DNA of 64,000 nucleotides from Labia minor (Eukaryota; Arthropoda; Insecta; Dermaptera; Spongiphoridae): the NCBI GenBank assembly GCA_963082975.1, contig OY720346.1:21508720-21572719 (forward strand). The letters are read 5' to 3'. The position numbers and the translations under genes are program-made. Under the pieces are notes generated by a model that saw only the letters and a list, made by a program, of their open reading frames with translations, did not search any database and was not told the origin of the DNA. The stretch's first letter is position 1. Each line of letters opens with the position of its first letter. This document shows positions 1-12,060 of this stretch, piece by piece.

Positions 1-27
1 AAACTTTTCAGACCACCCTCGTACTAT

Positions 28-90
28 GTATCACCTCGGGGGTACAGGGGGCAGAGCCCACGTCTAGTTGTGAAGAGCACCGAATATATA
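28..90 (+). mobile_element. Helitron 3'-end remnant
   Basis: The sequence from ACTATGTATCACC through GGGGGCAGAGCCCACGTCTAG and GAAGAGCACCGA matches the last ~80 bases of the better-preserved Helitrons ending at 50407 and 63340. Here the terminal GAGCGCC/GGCGCTC hairpin is broken and no final GCTAG-T is left. The element runs off the left edge of the window, so its body cannot be judged. Confidence 0.6.
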
Positions 91-905
91 AAAATATAAA
101 ACTAGATTTGTACATTTATCTTAGTTTTTAGTGGATAGGTATTAGCTAGTATTTAATGGAATTTAAAAGTAGGAAAAGTATAATATGTCTTCATTCTTTC
201 ACTGTCACTCGTATTAAGATATACGTTATCTGGAAATTGAATTCGATGGCTAGACGGATTCAAGGTAGAAAAGCTTTTAAAATAATTCCACCCTTCTAAA
301 GGTTGTTGAAAAAAAACATAATTCATATATATCTTAGAAAAATCTTACTTTATTCAAATATGATGTTAAAAATAGTAAAAATTATTTATTATTTTTAAGT
401 AAATGTAACCTGAATAATAAATATAAAATGAAAGAAAAAAAGTAATGATTCAAATAAATTCTTATTTATTTTTATTTTTTAAATATATTTTTAATAAAAA
501 TATTTAAGTAATTAATTGAAATCAATATTTTTAAAGGCTTTAAGACTTAGGCCTAAATGTAAACAATCAGATAGAGAGCTCAACCCGCTTAAAATTAGAT
601 CAATAGCAGCCCGGTGAGGGGACGGTGGTGGGGAGGTGGCCCAAGTCCACCCTAAACCTTATATATATATATATATTACTCGTTTTTTTTTCTTTTACTT
701 CTATACCTACGATACTTAAATGAATACGCAAAAAATATGATGATTATTATATTGAGTTGAGTATTTATGTTATTATTAATAAATAAATTAAGGATTGAAT
801 TGAAAATTATAAAAAAAACAATGTTTTACAATTCTTAGATTTTTTTCATTTAATTTAAAAAACTTCCCAAAAATTAATTAATATTATTATATGTAAATAA
901 AAGAA
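91..905. other. AT-rich intergenic DNA
   Basis: Mostly A/T runs with a (TA)n tract near 661-676. A short GC-richer patch at 600-655 (GGTGAGGGGACGGTGG...) matches nothing I recognise. No coding region seen. Confidence 0.6.
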
Positions 906-1158
906 GCCTCACACTGGGTTAGCCCACATTCTCATGATCCTGGATTCAAGTCCCGGGCCTAGCAAAGGAATTTTTTTTGCTGGGAGTCAACCCAGTCCCC
1001 GGAATCAAAATTGGGAAGCTACTTGATAAAAAGTAGCATCTCCGATCAAGAAAATTAAGGTAAAGGTTGATAGGACCTGTACTACTGATCAAAGAACACC
1101 TAATTATATAATCGACTTGATAGGCGCTGTCGGACGTACAAAAAAAGTCAGAGATTTA
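906..1158 (+). mobile_element. tRNA-derived SINE, copy 1
   Basis: The 5' part is tRNA-like. GGTTAGCCCACATTCTC resembles a D-arm/anticodon-arm region, and GGATTCAAGTCCC fits a Pol III B box. It is followed by a body, GGGAAGCTACTTGATAA...GATCAAGAAAAT...ACTGATCAAAGAACACCT, shared with the copies at 20300-20590 and 44862-45052, which lie on the minus strand. The shared tRNA-like head plus shared non-tRNA body is the standard SINE layout. No target duplication was found, so the ends are approximate. Confidence 0.72.
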
Positions 1159-1404
1159 TTTATTATTATTTGTAAATTAAATAATATAAATATCAAATTT
1201 AATTAAATATTATGGATTGTTTCTCAAATAATTCAACAATAATTCAGTGTATTGTTAGGTGTTAATTTTAATTATAAATGACTTAACACTATTTTTACAG
1301 TTTTATAGAACCATATGTTTTCAACATAACGTTTCTGATGAGTTAGAAAGTTAGCTTTGTTGATTTTTTTTTGTTTCATAATAATTTAAAAAAAAATTAA
1401 ATAA

Positions 1405-2017
1405 GTTGACCTGTGGCCAGGTCCGAACCGACCGACGGTTTGAAGTAAATTAATTAGCAGCTACAGAAACAATTTCAAATAATTTTAATATATCTATTAA
1501 TGTAATAAAAAACAGATATGGATACATAAATAATAAATATAAACATTTTTAATTTTATTTTATTTATAATATATATGCAAGACCAGACTGTGACGTCATG
1601 AATGGCTGGATGACGTCATATAACTTTAAATTAAGAAAAAACTAATAAAGATGATTTTTCTCAAGGATAAAACCAATACAAAGTGCATGATTCGTGGTGA
1701 TATGTAAAAAATCTCCTCATGTGAAATTTGGTGTGAAAATAACCCTTCCCTTCCTATCGTCGATCGCTAATACTACCACTTCGGGTTTCCGGATTTGCAC
1801 CAAAAGTTGATCAATTCATCATACTGATGCATTAAGTAAATATACCAAATCTCATCAAAATCCGTTCAGCCGTTCAAGCTGTACACATCTATACGGAAGG
1901 ACGGACAGACATCATTTCTGTTAAGAAAATGCATGATTCGTGGAGATATGTAAAAATCTCGACATGTGAAATTTGGTGTGAAAACAATACCTCCCTTACT
2001 ATCGTCACTGGGTAAAA
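1405..2017 (-). mobile_element. HINE-C element, copy 1 (Helentron-like, non-autonomous)
   Basis: Read on the minus strand, it ends with subterminal repeat CCGTCGGTCGGTTCGG followed by the hairpin ACCTGGCCACAGGT and GTCAAC. Its 5' inverted repeat, at the right edge, is worn (CGTCACTGGGT instead of CGTCGGTCGGT). The inside carries CACACCAAATTTCACATG, a GTCY-type microsatellite (CGGACAGAC on the plus strand), CCGGAAACC and two TGACGTCA-like sites around 1590-1620. Same family as 13139-14064, 25946-26576 and the tail at 35538-35941. No coding capacity. The Helentron assignment is an inference from architecture. Confidence 0.72.
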
Positions 2018-3506
2018 AAGGAGTAGTAGAGCAAAAGAAATAATCATAAATATTAATCTAAATGTGATGATATGCATGCATATCATGAAAAGTAATGAAT
2101 TTAGAGAGAGATCAGGCTACTATATATTTCAAATTCAATAATAGTTCTAGTTTTAAAAACCGTTACGGTTATTATTATTATTATCATCATTATCATTTAT
2201 TTGATAAAATACAGAAATTATGTTACCACAGATGTGGTTGAAAAAAAAAGAGATAATAACCTAAACAATAATAATAAAAAGATAGAGCAATCTTTTTTAT
2301 TTGACTACATATATACACATTTGTTTGATACATACAGATTTTTCAATTAAATAATAAATGGAGGTTTTAAAAACAGAAATTAAATTTTCGAAAGGTCAGT
2401 AATGATTTTTAAATTAATTCAATATTAAATTTAACAAAGCTTGAGGAAAAACTAACGAAACGTGACTGGAAAAACAAAAGTTACAGAGAAAGCTTCGCTC
2501 ATCATATAGGATTGTAATATATATATATAATCAATTTAAAAAGACATTTAATAAAAAAAGAGAGAAAAAATTGTATGTATAATAGATAACCTATAATTTT
2601 AACTTATTAATCTGACGTCTTTGACCTTTAGAATTCGCAAAATATAATTAGGCTCTATCATTAAAATTTATTGAATGTTTAGATGAGATTTAAAACTATT
2701 ATTATACGGTTAGACTCAGAATTGTTCAAGGTTAAGTCTAATTAATTCATTAAATCGTTTTAGTTAAAAAGAGGGTAGGATGAGAAGTAAACAACACTCC
2801 CCAGTTATAAAATTCGCTAACAGTCGATGGTTAGGGGTGTTTATTAAGTGACATGTTTAGGTAAATAATATATGATAAATGATAAATAAATTAATGTTAG
2901 TCGTTCCTCTATAAAGGATTTTATTATTACATGAATAATATCACAATTAATAATCGATAGTAATGATTCTATTTCAGTGGAAGATTATTTGCACATTATT
3001 TAAAAGATGTCGAAAGGGTGTGCTCATTTAGTTCTATTAAAAACATGGTTATTTAATAAAACCTATTAAAACTAATAAATAAATATTATTACTATTGTAC
3101 TTGTTAATATAGTACTAAAGAAATAATGGGTGAAAATAAAGCAAAGCTTAATATATATATATATTCTATAATAAATAAATATGTATATGAATAAAAAATA
3201 CTTACATAAATTAAAACACAACTAGACTACTATACTATAAATTCATATTTCAATTTCAAATATATCGAATTAAAAAAAAATGATAGATAATAATATTGAA
3301 TGAGTAAATTAATATGTAATTTAAACATGATTTTAAATGTAGCGTATTATAAAATAAAATATTTCATTCATTTATATTATTATTATTTGTTCGTGTAATA
3401 AATATTCAGATAAAATGATATTTAAAATAATAATCAGTTTTTTATTTCCTATTTTAAAATCTTCTTATGTAATTCTTTCTATATATTATTTTATATTAAT
3501 TTTTTT
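2018..3506. other. AT-rich intergenic DNA
   Basis: Simple A/T-rich sequence with ATT/TTA microsatellites (about 2168-2190) and (TA)n at 2518-2530 and 3151-3163. No repeat ends or coding region recognised. Confidence 0.6.
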
Positions 3507-4034
3507 ACTATCTCGCCGAAAATTTTCGATGTTGAGATTTAAATGTTTTTATACGTTTTGAAGGTTCCTGAATCATTTTCACTAAGGTTGAGAAAGATGT
3601 CTGTGTGTGTGTATGTATGTAACCAAGATTACGCAAAAACAGTTTGAGCTAGAATGATGAAATTTTGTACATGGGCATTATTCAAAATTCATAGTTTTCT
3701 AGGAACTTTTGGGAAATGTAGCTCAACCGGAAGAGGGTCATTAACTACAACGTTTTGATTTTTTTTCTTCTAAAGTGACCGTAAAAATAAAGATATATAT
3801 TTGATAATTTTTCACATGATTAATAATTGTATAAAACTGCTATATATAGAATTTCAGCTTGATTGAATCGCTGAAAGTACCAGAATTAATTTTTTAACAC
3901 TGCAAATCTCACGCGCCAACACGTTTATTAATTTTAATGTATAATTTATAATTAATTAAATTTAATTTAAATATAATATATTATGTTATTTAATCCAATT
4001 CAAATTTCGAGATAGTCGAGTGGAGACACTCCAG
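3507..4034 (+). mobile_element. HINE-B element, copy 1
   Basis: Begins ACTATCTCGCC and ends CGAGATAGTCGAGTGGAGACACTCCAG. The ACTATCTCG/CGAGATAGT pair forms the subterminal inverted repeat, and TGGAGACACTCCA is a terminal hairpin. Inside are TGTGTGTGTATGTATGTAA, TTTGAGCTAGAATGATGAAATTT, CAACCGGAAGAGGGTCATTA and CACGCGCCAACACG, all shared with the copies at 38474-39066 and 42982-43587. The second arm of the 5' hairpin (CAGAGATAGTATTGCGATCACG) has been deleted here. No protein is encoded. Confidence 0.78.
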
Positions 4035-5036
4035 ATTTTTTATTATACTTATCAATTAAAATATGCATATTTAATGATCGGATTAATTTATTGTTTTTTT
4101 AAATAATTGTGAATTAAGTATTAAATCAAAATAAAAAATTTAAGAATATTATATAATGTAGCGAGAGTTGTAATATTATAATTTTTCAGGCAGTACAACT
4201 ATATATATAATGACCCTATTCTATGCTACCTCTAATCTATGTCTATTTTTTCCCACTTCTTTCTCGCATATCTTTTTGGTCTCCCAGCCTGTCACTTCTC
4301 GATTGACCTTCCCACAACTACTTTAATCATCAACTATATATTAGAAATATTAAATATTTATTTATAAATTTAAAATTCTGTTATTTATAGAGTTCATTTA
4401 TAGTTAAAAGAAAATAATAATAAAATTTTCATATTATATAATAATTATAACATATTATTCTTAATGTAAATAGATCATATAGATTTATAGTTAAATTTTA
4501 TCTGTTGCTTTGCTTTTACTAAATAAATTTCTTTCAAAAATTATTTATTGATAAAAATTAATTTTTTTTTTAAAGGTAGGCAAGTATATATAATCAATAA
4601 AAATCCCTCAGGGAACGATAACTGTTTTTATATTTTCATTACTTAACTAGAATTATGTTTGTTTTTCAATTTTTTTCTTATACTTAAATTTGTTAAATTT
4701 TTATTCATTTTATTGTATTATATATACATCGTATTTTGTTAAATATTCAACGTTTGTTTATTTTTACAATCAATTTGCTAATGCAGATATACATATATAT
4801 TTTAATCCGATTATACTAACAAATCGAAGTTTATAAGTACGTCTTTCAAATTTCCAAAAATATACATTTTTATGGAATTTACGTAAAAAATGGTCTGTAA
4901 TATGAAAAATGATTTATATATGTTTGATCAATGCGTAAAGTCATTTTAATTAATGTTACTGATAACAAGTTCCAATAAAATGAATATCCCAATCAAAACA
5001 TTAAGGTGATTCAAGATAGTTTTGTTTAGGTAAACA
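4035..5036. other. AT-rich intergenic DNA
   Basis: AT-rich sequence with a slightly GC-richer stretch at 4212-4325 (CTACCTCTAATCTATG...CTCCCAGCCTGTCACTTC) that matches nothing else noticed here. An 8-bp copy of GGTAAACA at 5029-5036 is the left target duplication of the next MITE. Confidence 0.55.
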
Positions 5037-5273
5037 TAGGGGGTGACCATATTTCGAAAACACCAAACCGGGACATTTGTAAAAATTGGTTTAAAAATTT
5101 TTTTACCTTGTTTTTAGAGCCATATTAAATGAAAAAAAACATTTTTTACACTCGTCGGACCTAAATATTTAAAACCGGGACAATAGACTGTCCCGAAGAC
5201 ATTTTTCGGGACGCCGGGACAGAGCACCCACAAATTGGGACAATCCGGAAAACCGGGACGTTTGGTCACCCTA
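5037..5273. mobile_element. TAGGGTGACC MITE (family D), copy 1
   Basis: Starts TAGGGGGTGACC and ends GGTCACCCTA, which are terminal inverted repeats. Direct repeats GGTAAACA at 5029-5036 and 5274-5281 are a perfect 8-bp target-site duplication. The inside repeats CCGGGACA/TGTCCCGG motifs. Length is 237 bp with no coding capacity. An 8-bp duplication fits a hAT-type mobiliser, but superfamily assignment from the short TIR is uncertain. Related copies: 5417-5572 (inverted), 49609-49794 and 62592-62772. Confidence 0.88.
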
Positions 5274-5416
5274 GGTAAACATTATATTTATATGAATATT
5301 ATTATTATTATTAACATATATATTCTAAATTTATATTATTTAAAAAAAGACAATTTTTTCTTTAATTAATATATATTCATAGAATAGAGAATATTGATCA
5401 TTATTAATATCCCCAT

Positions 5417-5572
5417 ACTATTGTCCCGGTTTTTAAATATTTAGGTCCGACGAACTTTTTCTTACAATCAGTTTGGCTCTTCTTTTCGATTTTTCATTCA
5501 ATATGGCCATAAAAAAAGGTAAATTTTCTTACAAATGTCCCGTTTTGGTGTTTTCGAAATATGGTCAACCTA
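5417..5572. mobile_element. Family D MITE, truncated inverted copy
   Basis: Reverse complement of most of the neighbouring copy: it keeps TAGGTTGACCATATTTCGAA at its right end (5572) and CGGACCTAAATATTTAAAAA with CCGGGACAATAG at the left. The opposite terminus is missing. An apparent 60-residue reading frame across it is accidental. Confidence 0.75.
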
Positions 5573-6214
5573 CCATACAATATGGTAAAATTCTTAAAAC
5601 AATAGGCACGAAAAGAATATTATATTTTTGTAATATGATATTAGAGATTAAATAAATATTTTCATTAAATTTGCATTTAAACATTTTCTCTTTGGATAAT
5701 TTAAAATCTTTAAATGAAATAGTAATCTTCTTTTTGATTAAAATGAATTTAAAAGTAAAAATTATTAAATGATTGATATTATAATATCATAATATCATAT
5801 CATATTATAATATCATAAGTTTTGTCGTGGACTTTAACGTTTTTAAAAATAATTTATTGGAATTGAGAATACAAAGTTTATTTGAAATGTTACAATTTAA
5901 TATAATATTAATAAAAAAATTATAATGTTTATAAATATAGAATGTTAAGTTGAGTTCTTTGAAAATGGAACTCAGGTTATGCTCCTTAAGGAAGATTATT
6001 AGAAATTTAGAATTTAACAGTATTAGAAATGTGTTGGTGATTAGCAATTAATCCCGAAAATAAGAGGGTAGCGGAGCAGAGCTTCCGACCAGTACCAAAT
6101 AGAGCAATAATCCTCAGAAGCATGGAGGTGCACTAAAATTCTTATTATTTATACTTATATTTAGGGAACGAGAATGGATGAGAGAAGAAGGTGAGAGTAG
6201 GTTACAAGAAATAA

Positions 6215-6260
<46 letters not shown>
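5573..6260. other. AT-rich intergenic DNA with (TA)n tract
   Basis: AT-rich; 5773-5816 repeats ATAATATCATA several times, and a long (TA)n tract fills about 6219-6262. The TA target of the Tc1 element sits at the end of this tract. Predicted reading frames here are low-complexity (Ile-Tyr repeats). Confidence 0.6.
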
Positions 6261-6262
<2 letters not shown>

Positions 6263-6265
<3 letters not shown>

Positions 6266-7578
6266 TATCGAACAGATTAATTGAAACAAAAACATTTTCT
6301 TGCATTTTTGCACTTTGTCGCCCTTGTTACTATTTGTAAAGGCAATACTGTTGTTATTTTTATTTTTGACACAACTAGCAAGCATTGCTCAGTGTGTAGC
6401 AGTGTGTTTTAATATCGATTGAGTGATTTTTTTGTTATTTCAAATAAAAGTTGTTAAATATCAGCATTTTGCCCTTACCAACAAAGATGGATTTATCAAT
6501 GAATAAACGAGTAATGATAGTGACAATAGCTAAGCATACCACAAAAACATTGCAGCAGAGGTTCGAGTAAGTTTGGCTACAGTCAATTGGATGTTCAATC
6601 GCCATAAGGGTTCAGGGAATATCTCTGTGAAGAGAAAGAGAAAATGTGGCGCAAAAAGAACGAAAAATAAACGAAATGACCAGCGATTACTGAATTCTAG
6701 CCGAAATGATTGCCGTAAAACTGCAGTAGACCTTGCTTGAGAATTGGCTAAACTGGTGTCCACGTAACTCCCATGATTGTTCGTCAAAGACCTCTTGAAG
6801 CGGGAAGACCAGCAAGGAAACCTGACAAGAAACATCTTTTAACAATGACAGAGAAAGCCCAAAGGCTTGCAAGGGCCAAAAAATATGAAAATTAGATTGA
6901 AGATTGAAAAAGAGTGTTGGTTTCTTATGAGTCACTTCATCGTGCAAGGCCAATAATTTCGGTTCATTCGAAGGCGAAAAGAAAAACTGAGCTCGTCACA
7001 CACACACATCATCTAAACCACCAAAAATCCCCTTAAAAAAATGTTCTGGGGGTGTTTCTCAAATTATAGACTAGGGCCTGTTGTATGTATGACAGGTATG
7101 ATGAATAGTGAAAAGTACCAGAAAGAATGATACCAGAATTGAAAAAGCAGTGCCCAAATAGTGAGTGAGTTTTTCAGCAGGATTTTACTCCCTGCCATAC
7201 TTCGAAAAAAATAGTAAAATCTTTTTCGTAAAACCATATCCCCATATTAAATTGGCCAGGGAATTCACCAGACATCAACCCGATAAAGAATCTGTGGACA
7301 ATCAAGACAAACAAGAATCGATTGTCTACATTGGATTGTACCACAGTGGAAACATTAAAAACCGCAATTATCACTATATGGTTTTGAGATGAAAGGATGC
7401 TTACAATCAGCAAAAAACTTGTGGATACAATGTCAAACAGGTTCAAACTCTTAATTGAGGCCAATGAAGGCCCCTTAAAATATCAATCGTAATAATTTGT
7501 TTCTATTATTGAAATGAATGATAAATTAAAGATTTTATACAAATTTTCATCTTGTTTCAATTAATCTGTTCGATACTG
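6263..7578 (+). mobile_element. Tc1-family DNA transposon, full length, inactive
   Basis: The first 27 bases, beginning CAGTATCGAACAGATTAATT, are repeated exactly as the reverse complement at the right end, giving perfect terminal inverted repeats. TA dinucleotides flank both ends (6261-6262 and 7579-7580), the target duplication of Tc1/mariner elements. The length of 1316 bp is close to the usual ~1.3 kb, so little has been deleted. The transposase inside is broken, so the copy could move only if transposase came from elsewhere. Confidence 0.93.
6487..7492 (+). pseudogene. Tc1 transposase pseudogene
   Basis: This would encode the transposase that cuts and rejoins the element at its inverted repeats. 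Conserved Tc1 blocks are readable after allowing several frameshifts and in-frame stops: an HTH region (SVKRKRKCGAKRTKNKRND), GVHVTPMIVRQRLLEAGRP, ILNWPGNSPDINPIKNLW, and the tail LLIEANEGPLKYQS before TAA. The catalytic triad is damaged. The block normally reading FSDES is VSYES, so the first Asp is lost. FQQDFTPCHTS keeps the second Asp. INPIKNLW carries Lys where the final acid of DD34E is expected. The start is the first ATG upstream of the HTH region. The gene is almost full length, so decay came by point mutation and small indels. Confidence 0.9.
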
Positions 7579-8499
7579 TATATATCAGTATATATCAATT
7601 TCAATTGTCTCAAATTCAATAATCATAAACGATTGTCATTTTTTATTATTTATGTTTCATTTGTATATTTTTTTTTATCATTGAGTATCATAAACGATCA
7701 TTAGGCAAATTATGCGACAAAAAAATTTAGAATTTCCTCTCTTGTTGTTTATTCAGTTATAAAAATGTATATTATAATTATAATCGAAATGTATGAAATA
7801 CAATCTATTATCTGTTTTGATGGATTAAATAAATTATGCAGAAGAGTATTCCAGAGACATTGTTTATTGCAATTTTTATATTTGGTCATTATAAAATAAA
7901 AATATTTTTTTTTCTTTTTGGTTTTTAATACCACATAAGTATTCTAATCTGAATTAATCCGATGTTTTAATTTAATGGTGAAGAATTATAAAATAAACAT
8001 AAATAATAATACATGATGAGTGATTTCCTTAAGGGATTTGAGTATTTTTTTTTAACTATGGAATAAATTCTATGAAATCAATGCCAATAAGAAAGATTGA
8101 AAAAATTTGAAAATTATTAGTCGCAACATGAAGATTTCGCTTACAATTTCTGTTCTGTCCGGCCTCCATCCAACACTTATTTTCTCTCAACTTTCTTGCT
8201 TCTCTTAATCATGTGATCTATATATTTAATTTTTTATGATCTAAAAATTTAATTAAATTATTAATTAAAATGAGAACTTTTAGAATAAATTATTTAATTG
8301 AATTGATATTTGAATATTAGAATTTAAAATAAAAAGTTAAATATTATAATAATTCTTTGATTGGGAATCGCTAGAGAAATTTATACACATTGTGTAAAAT
8401 GAGTCCACCGGTCAGTGGGCCACGCCAGGCTCTTGAATGAACAACACGGAGAATTATATGAACTTTAAAAAATTAATTTCTGATTAGATATTAATAAAA
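7579..8499. other. AT-rich intergenic DNA
   Basis: A/T-rich with no recognisable gene. A GC-richer point at about 8398-8440 (GTCCACCGGTCAGTGGGCCACG) contains a small palindrome and may be a decayed element end. Confidence 0.5.
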
Positions 8500-8703
8500 T
8501 TTATAGCCTATGTTACTATAGAAGTATATAAGAATATTGTGATGTAATTTCATAGAAATCGGTTCAGCCAATTTTGAGTCTAGACAGACATGAAAAATTC
8601 TAAAGTCACTTTTGAATTCTAGAGGTCATGAAACGCGAAGATATGCAAAAAAATTTAAATTCTGAGCAATGTGCAGACAAAAACCTTTTTTTATATATAT
8701 AGA
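8500..8703 (-). mobile_element. Helitron 5'-end fragment
   Basis: On the minus strand it starts A|TCTATATATATAAAAAAAGG, followed by TTTGTCTGCACATTGCTCAGAA, CATGACCTCTAGAATTCAAA and TCATGTCTGTCTAGAC. This matches the 5' ends at 18857-18983 and 59208, and TC after an A is the canonical Helitron start. The 3' end was not found, so the left limit is approximate. Confidence 0.68.
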
Positions 8704-11700
8704 TGGTATGTTAGTATGTTACCATTATCAATACTTTGATCAAATCAACAAATTGAAATTTTTTGAAATAAAAAAAAATAATAAAGATAAAAATAATAAT
8801 ATAATAATAATAATAAAATAAAGATAAAAAAAATTAATCAATAATTTATACAAAATAAATATTACCTAGAAATCTTTATAAATGAAGTTTAACAAAAAAG
8901 TAAATTCGCGTTATAACGCATCGTTCATTGCAGGTGTTGGAGGATTAATAATCAACGACAGTCCTCATTTCTCAACATTCTGTTCAAAAATAAAAAAAAT
9001 GAGTAAAATAGAGAAAAAAAACGAAGAAAGTTGAAGGGTAAGTGAAAAGTTTTCAAATTAATCTCAAACGAAAAAAGACAAAGAAAAAGAGTAAGATAAA
9101 AAAAAATTAAGAATTCCAGAAAATTAAGTCAAGTATTGAAAATAATATATATTTTTTTAACAAAATAGATTTCTTAAGGTAAAAATATCAATCAATAAAT
9201 CTTATTATAGGCTTTACAATAATTTGTTGTAATTCAAAATTATAATTCTGACACTTTCATAATCAAATAAAATCCACTTTATTCAATAATAATAATTTAA
9301 AATACTAGTAATTTCAATGGAAATAATTAAAATATAAACTGAAAGTTTTGTCATAAAAAATTAATTGTATTAAACTATTTTGTTCTCTACTAAACTTGTT
9401 TTTTACTCTTTTTCATTTTTATGCATTAATATTTTTTTATTAACATTTTTCTGATAACTTTGCTTTAAGTAAATAAATCGTATTAAATATTATCTAAATG
9501 GAATGGGAGTGGGATGGAGGATATTTTTATTATAACGTAATTCATAACTGATTCAGATTGAAATCTGGATTCGTAAATTGATTTTTCATAGACCAAAATT
9601 ATCAATTTATTTAATATATTGATATGCTTTATTTCTAATATGATAAAAATATAAATTATATATAAAATTATTCTATATATAATAAGAATTTTAAACTCTT
9701 ACAATATTTCACTCCAGCAATTTTCTAACATATATTATTCATTAGAAAAGGAAGAAATGGATGAAAAGAATTTATTAAGCCAGTTCTCCTGTTAGATATG
9801 CAACTAAATATCTCGTCATTCGTTCACCTTGTCTATCTATTCTGTAATTTCTTTCGTGAATAAACCTCAATCATCGAAAAATCAATTTTAATTTTTCTCT
9901 TTTTTTTATATTATTCCCATTTTTTTATATGTAATTAACTTTGATTTTGAACAAATATGTTCAAATCAATAATTTAAAATAAAATATGAAATTATAATAT
10001 GATTTTTGGTAAATATCAGAATTTTTTTTATCCAATACCAATATTGTAGGTATATTCAAAAAATAAGTAAAGCAAAACAGATAAACTCAATAATGAAATA
10101 TTTCTCAATTTTATATAATGAATTATTTAGTATATTTCAGTCAAATTTAAAAAGATAAACAAGAAAATATGCTATTCAATATGAAGGTAGATTAAAAAAA
10201 AAATTAGAGTCCATTTAATCGATGAGTCATTTTAATTCAAATAGAAAGATGAAATAAGTGTAATTTCAATTATATTGTACTTAAGAGGTAATTACTGAAT
10301 CAATAATAATATCTCGTTAATAGCTTAAATGTGTATTTTTAAAAGGTAGTAATATATATAAATATTTTCAAAAGAAAATATTTATAGCAATTATATATAT
10401 ATATATATATATATATTGCATTATATAAAAAAGTAAATGTTAAGAAAATTAATTAATTATCGTAAATATATATAAAAAATATTTATCTTTATGGTATTAA
10501 TCGTTTGGTTGAAAATGATGTTCTTAATAATTTTTCACTAGGAAGGTATAAAATAAAATATTGTAGTTTTTTATTTTTATAAATTATTTTAGTTTTATCA
10601 TAAAAATGATAATATTTCTTTGAAAATATATAAAAAAAATAAATAAATTTAATAAAAATAGAAAAAACGTTGATACATTAATTTTTTCTTGGAAATCATT
10701 TTTATTTTAAAATTTAAATATATTTTGCGAGCTTATCAGCGGAGTTAATTAATTTATTAGAAAGTTATATATTTTTTTAATTATTTATATATAGAATAGG
10801 TACACATTTTTTAGATTAGGAAAATAAAATATACTATTTTTAATTTTAATTTTTACATACATTATCATAAAATGAAATAATTGAATAAAAATAATTCTAA
10901 AAAATACTTAAAATTGTTATAACAAGTCGAGAAATATAATAAATACTATATTATTAATTTATTATACGAATAAATCATTTTGAATTGAATCACTTAATTG
11001 TATATTAGAATCTGTTAGTGTTAATCAGATCTACACCGATCAATCCCTAATTCAGTGATTGTTATCTAGTATGAGGTATATCTTGATACTAGTTAAGTAA
11101 TATAATTACCTAGATGATTATTTATACTTATGATTTTATAAATATTAAGTAAATAATTTATATATCTATAATCTACTAAAAAAATGATTAGAGGTACCTA
11201 TCAACCATTTTCATATCCGCAAAATATTCAATATAGAACCAATTATATTTTATATAAGAAAATACTAGATATTAATTTTAAAAATAAATAAACTACGTAA
11301 TTATGTCAAAATCATTTCAATAAGTAGTAATAAATAGTAATAAAATATATGCAAATTCTCTCTCTCTCTCTCTTTCTCTCATTAATGGTATTATATATAT
11401 TTTATAAAATAATTTATTATTATAAAAAACTGTCAATTGATTTAGTTAATAAAGGGTATATAATATTATATGTATAACATACTCTCTCCCCCTCTCTCTC
11501 TCTATATATATAGAATAATTTAGCTTATTTGGTTTGTTGTAAATTATATTATAATAGAAGACCAATCAGCCGCTGGAAAACAATGACATAGCTTCTGGTA
11601 AAATATATAATTACTTAAAGAGGGCAAAATAAAGGTAACAAGTCACAAACACAAACAAGAATCAAGCAATTAATCGTATTTGTTCCATTAAACAATTAAA

Positions 11701-12060
11701 TGAAAATTACAGATATTTTTTATAATTGAACTATAGAAATTTACAAATTAATTTTATTATTAAAAACATAAATCATATAATACATATTATATGGTATTAT
11801 TTTAAATTATGATTATTTAATTATTTTAAAATTAATTTAAAAAAAAACACAAAATTCAGAGATCAATTAATTATTTTTTTTGTGATTATCTTAAAATAAA
11901 ATAAATGAATTTATTTTACCTGAAGTTCTAGTAAATCGTTAAATTGTCTGATGCGGTATTCGTGTTGTCCCCGTACTTAATTAATAAAAAAAAACACGAA
12001 ATTATTTTTTTTTTATTATTATTATATAGAAAAAAATTATATATTAACGGATTCGGATAA
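8704..12060. other. Long AT-rich gene-free stretch
   Basis: More than 3 kb of very AT-rich DNA with (TA)n at 10397-10418, (CT)n at 11356-11380 and a second CT-rich stretch at 11481-11502. No open frame with recognisable content, no repeat family member and no RNA gene was seen. Confidence 0.6.

Noticed and set aside
6114-6385. Two overlapping minus-strand frames of 63-74 codons
   Set aside because: Ile-Tyr repeats from (TA)n and the reverse of the Tc1 left end.
7165-7464. 75- and 96-codon frames on both strands
   Set aside because: Out-of-frame and antisense readings of the Tc1 transposase pseudogene.
8398-8703. Complete Helitron ending at a CTAG near 8370
   Set aside because: The minus-strand CTAG there is followed by C, not T, and lacks a proper hairpin, so only the 5' end is called.
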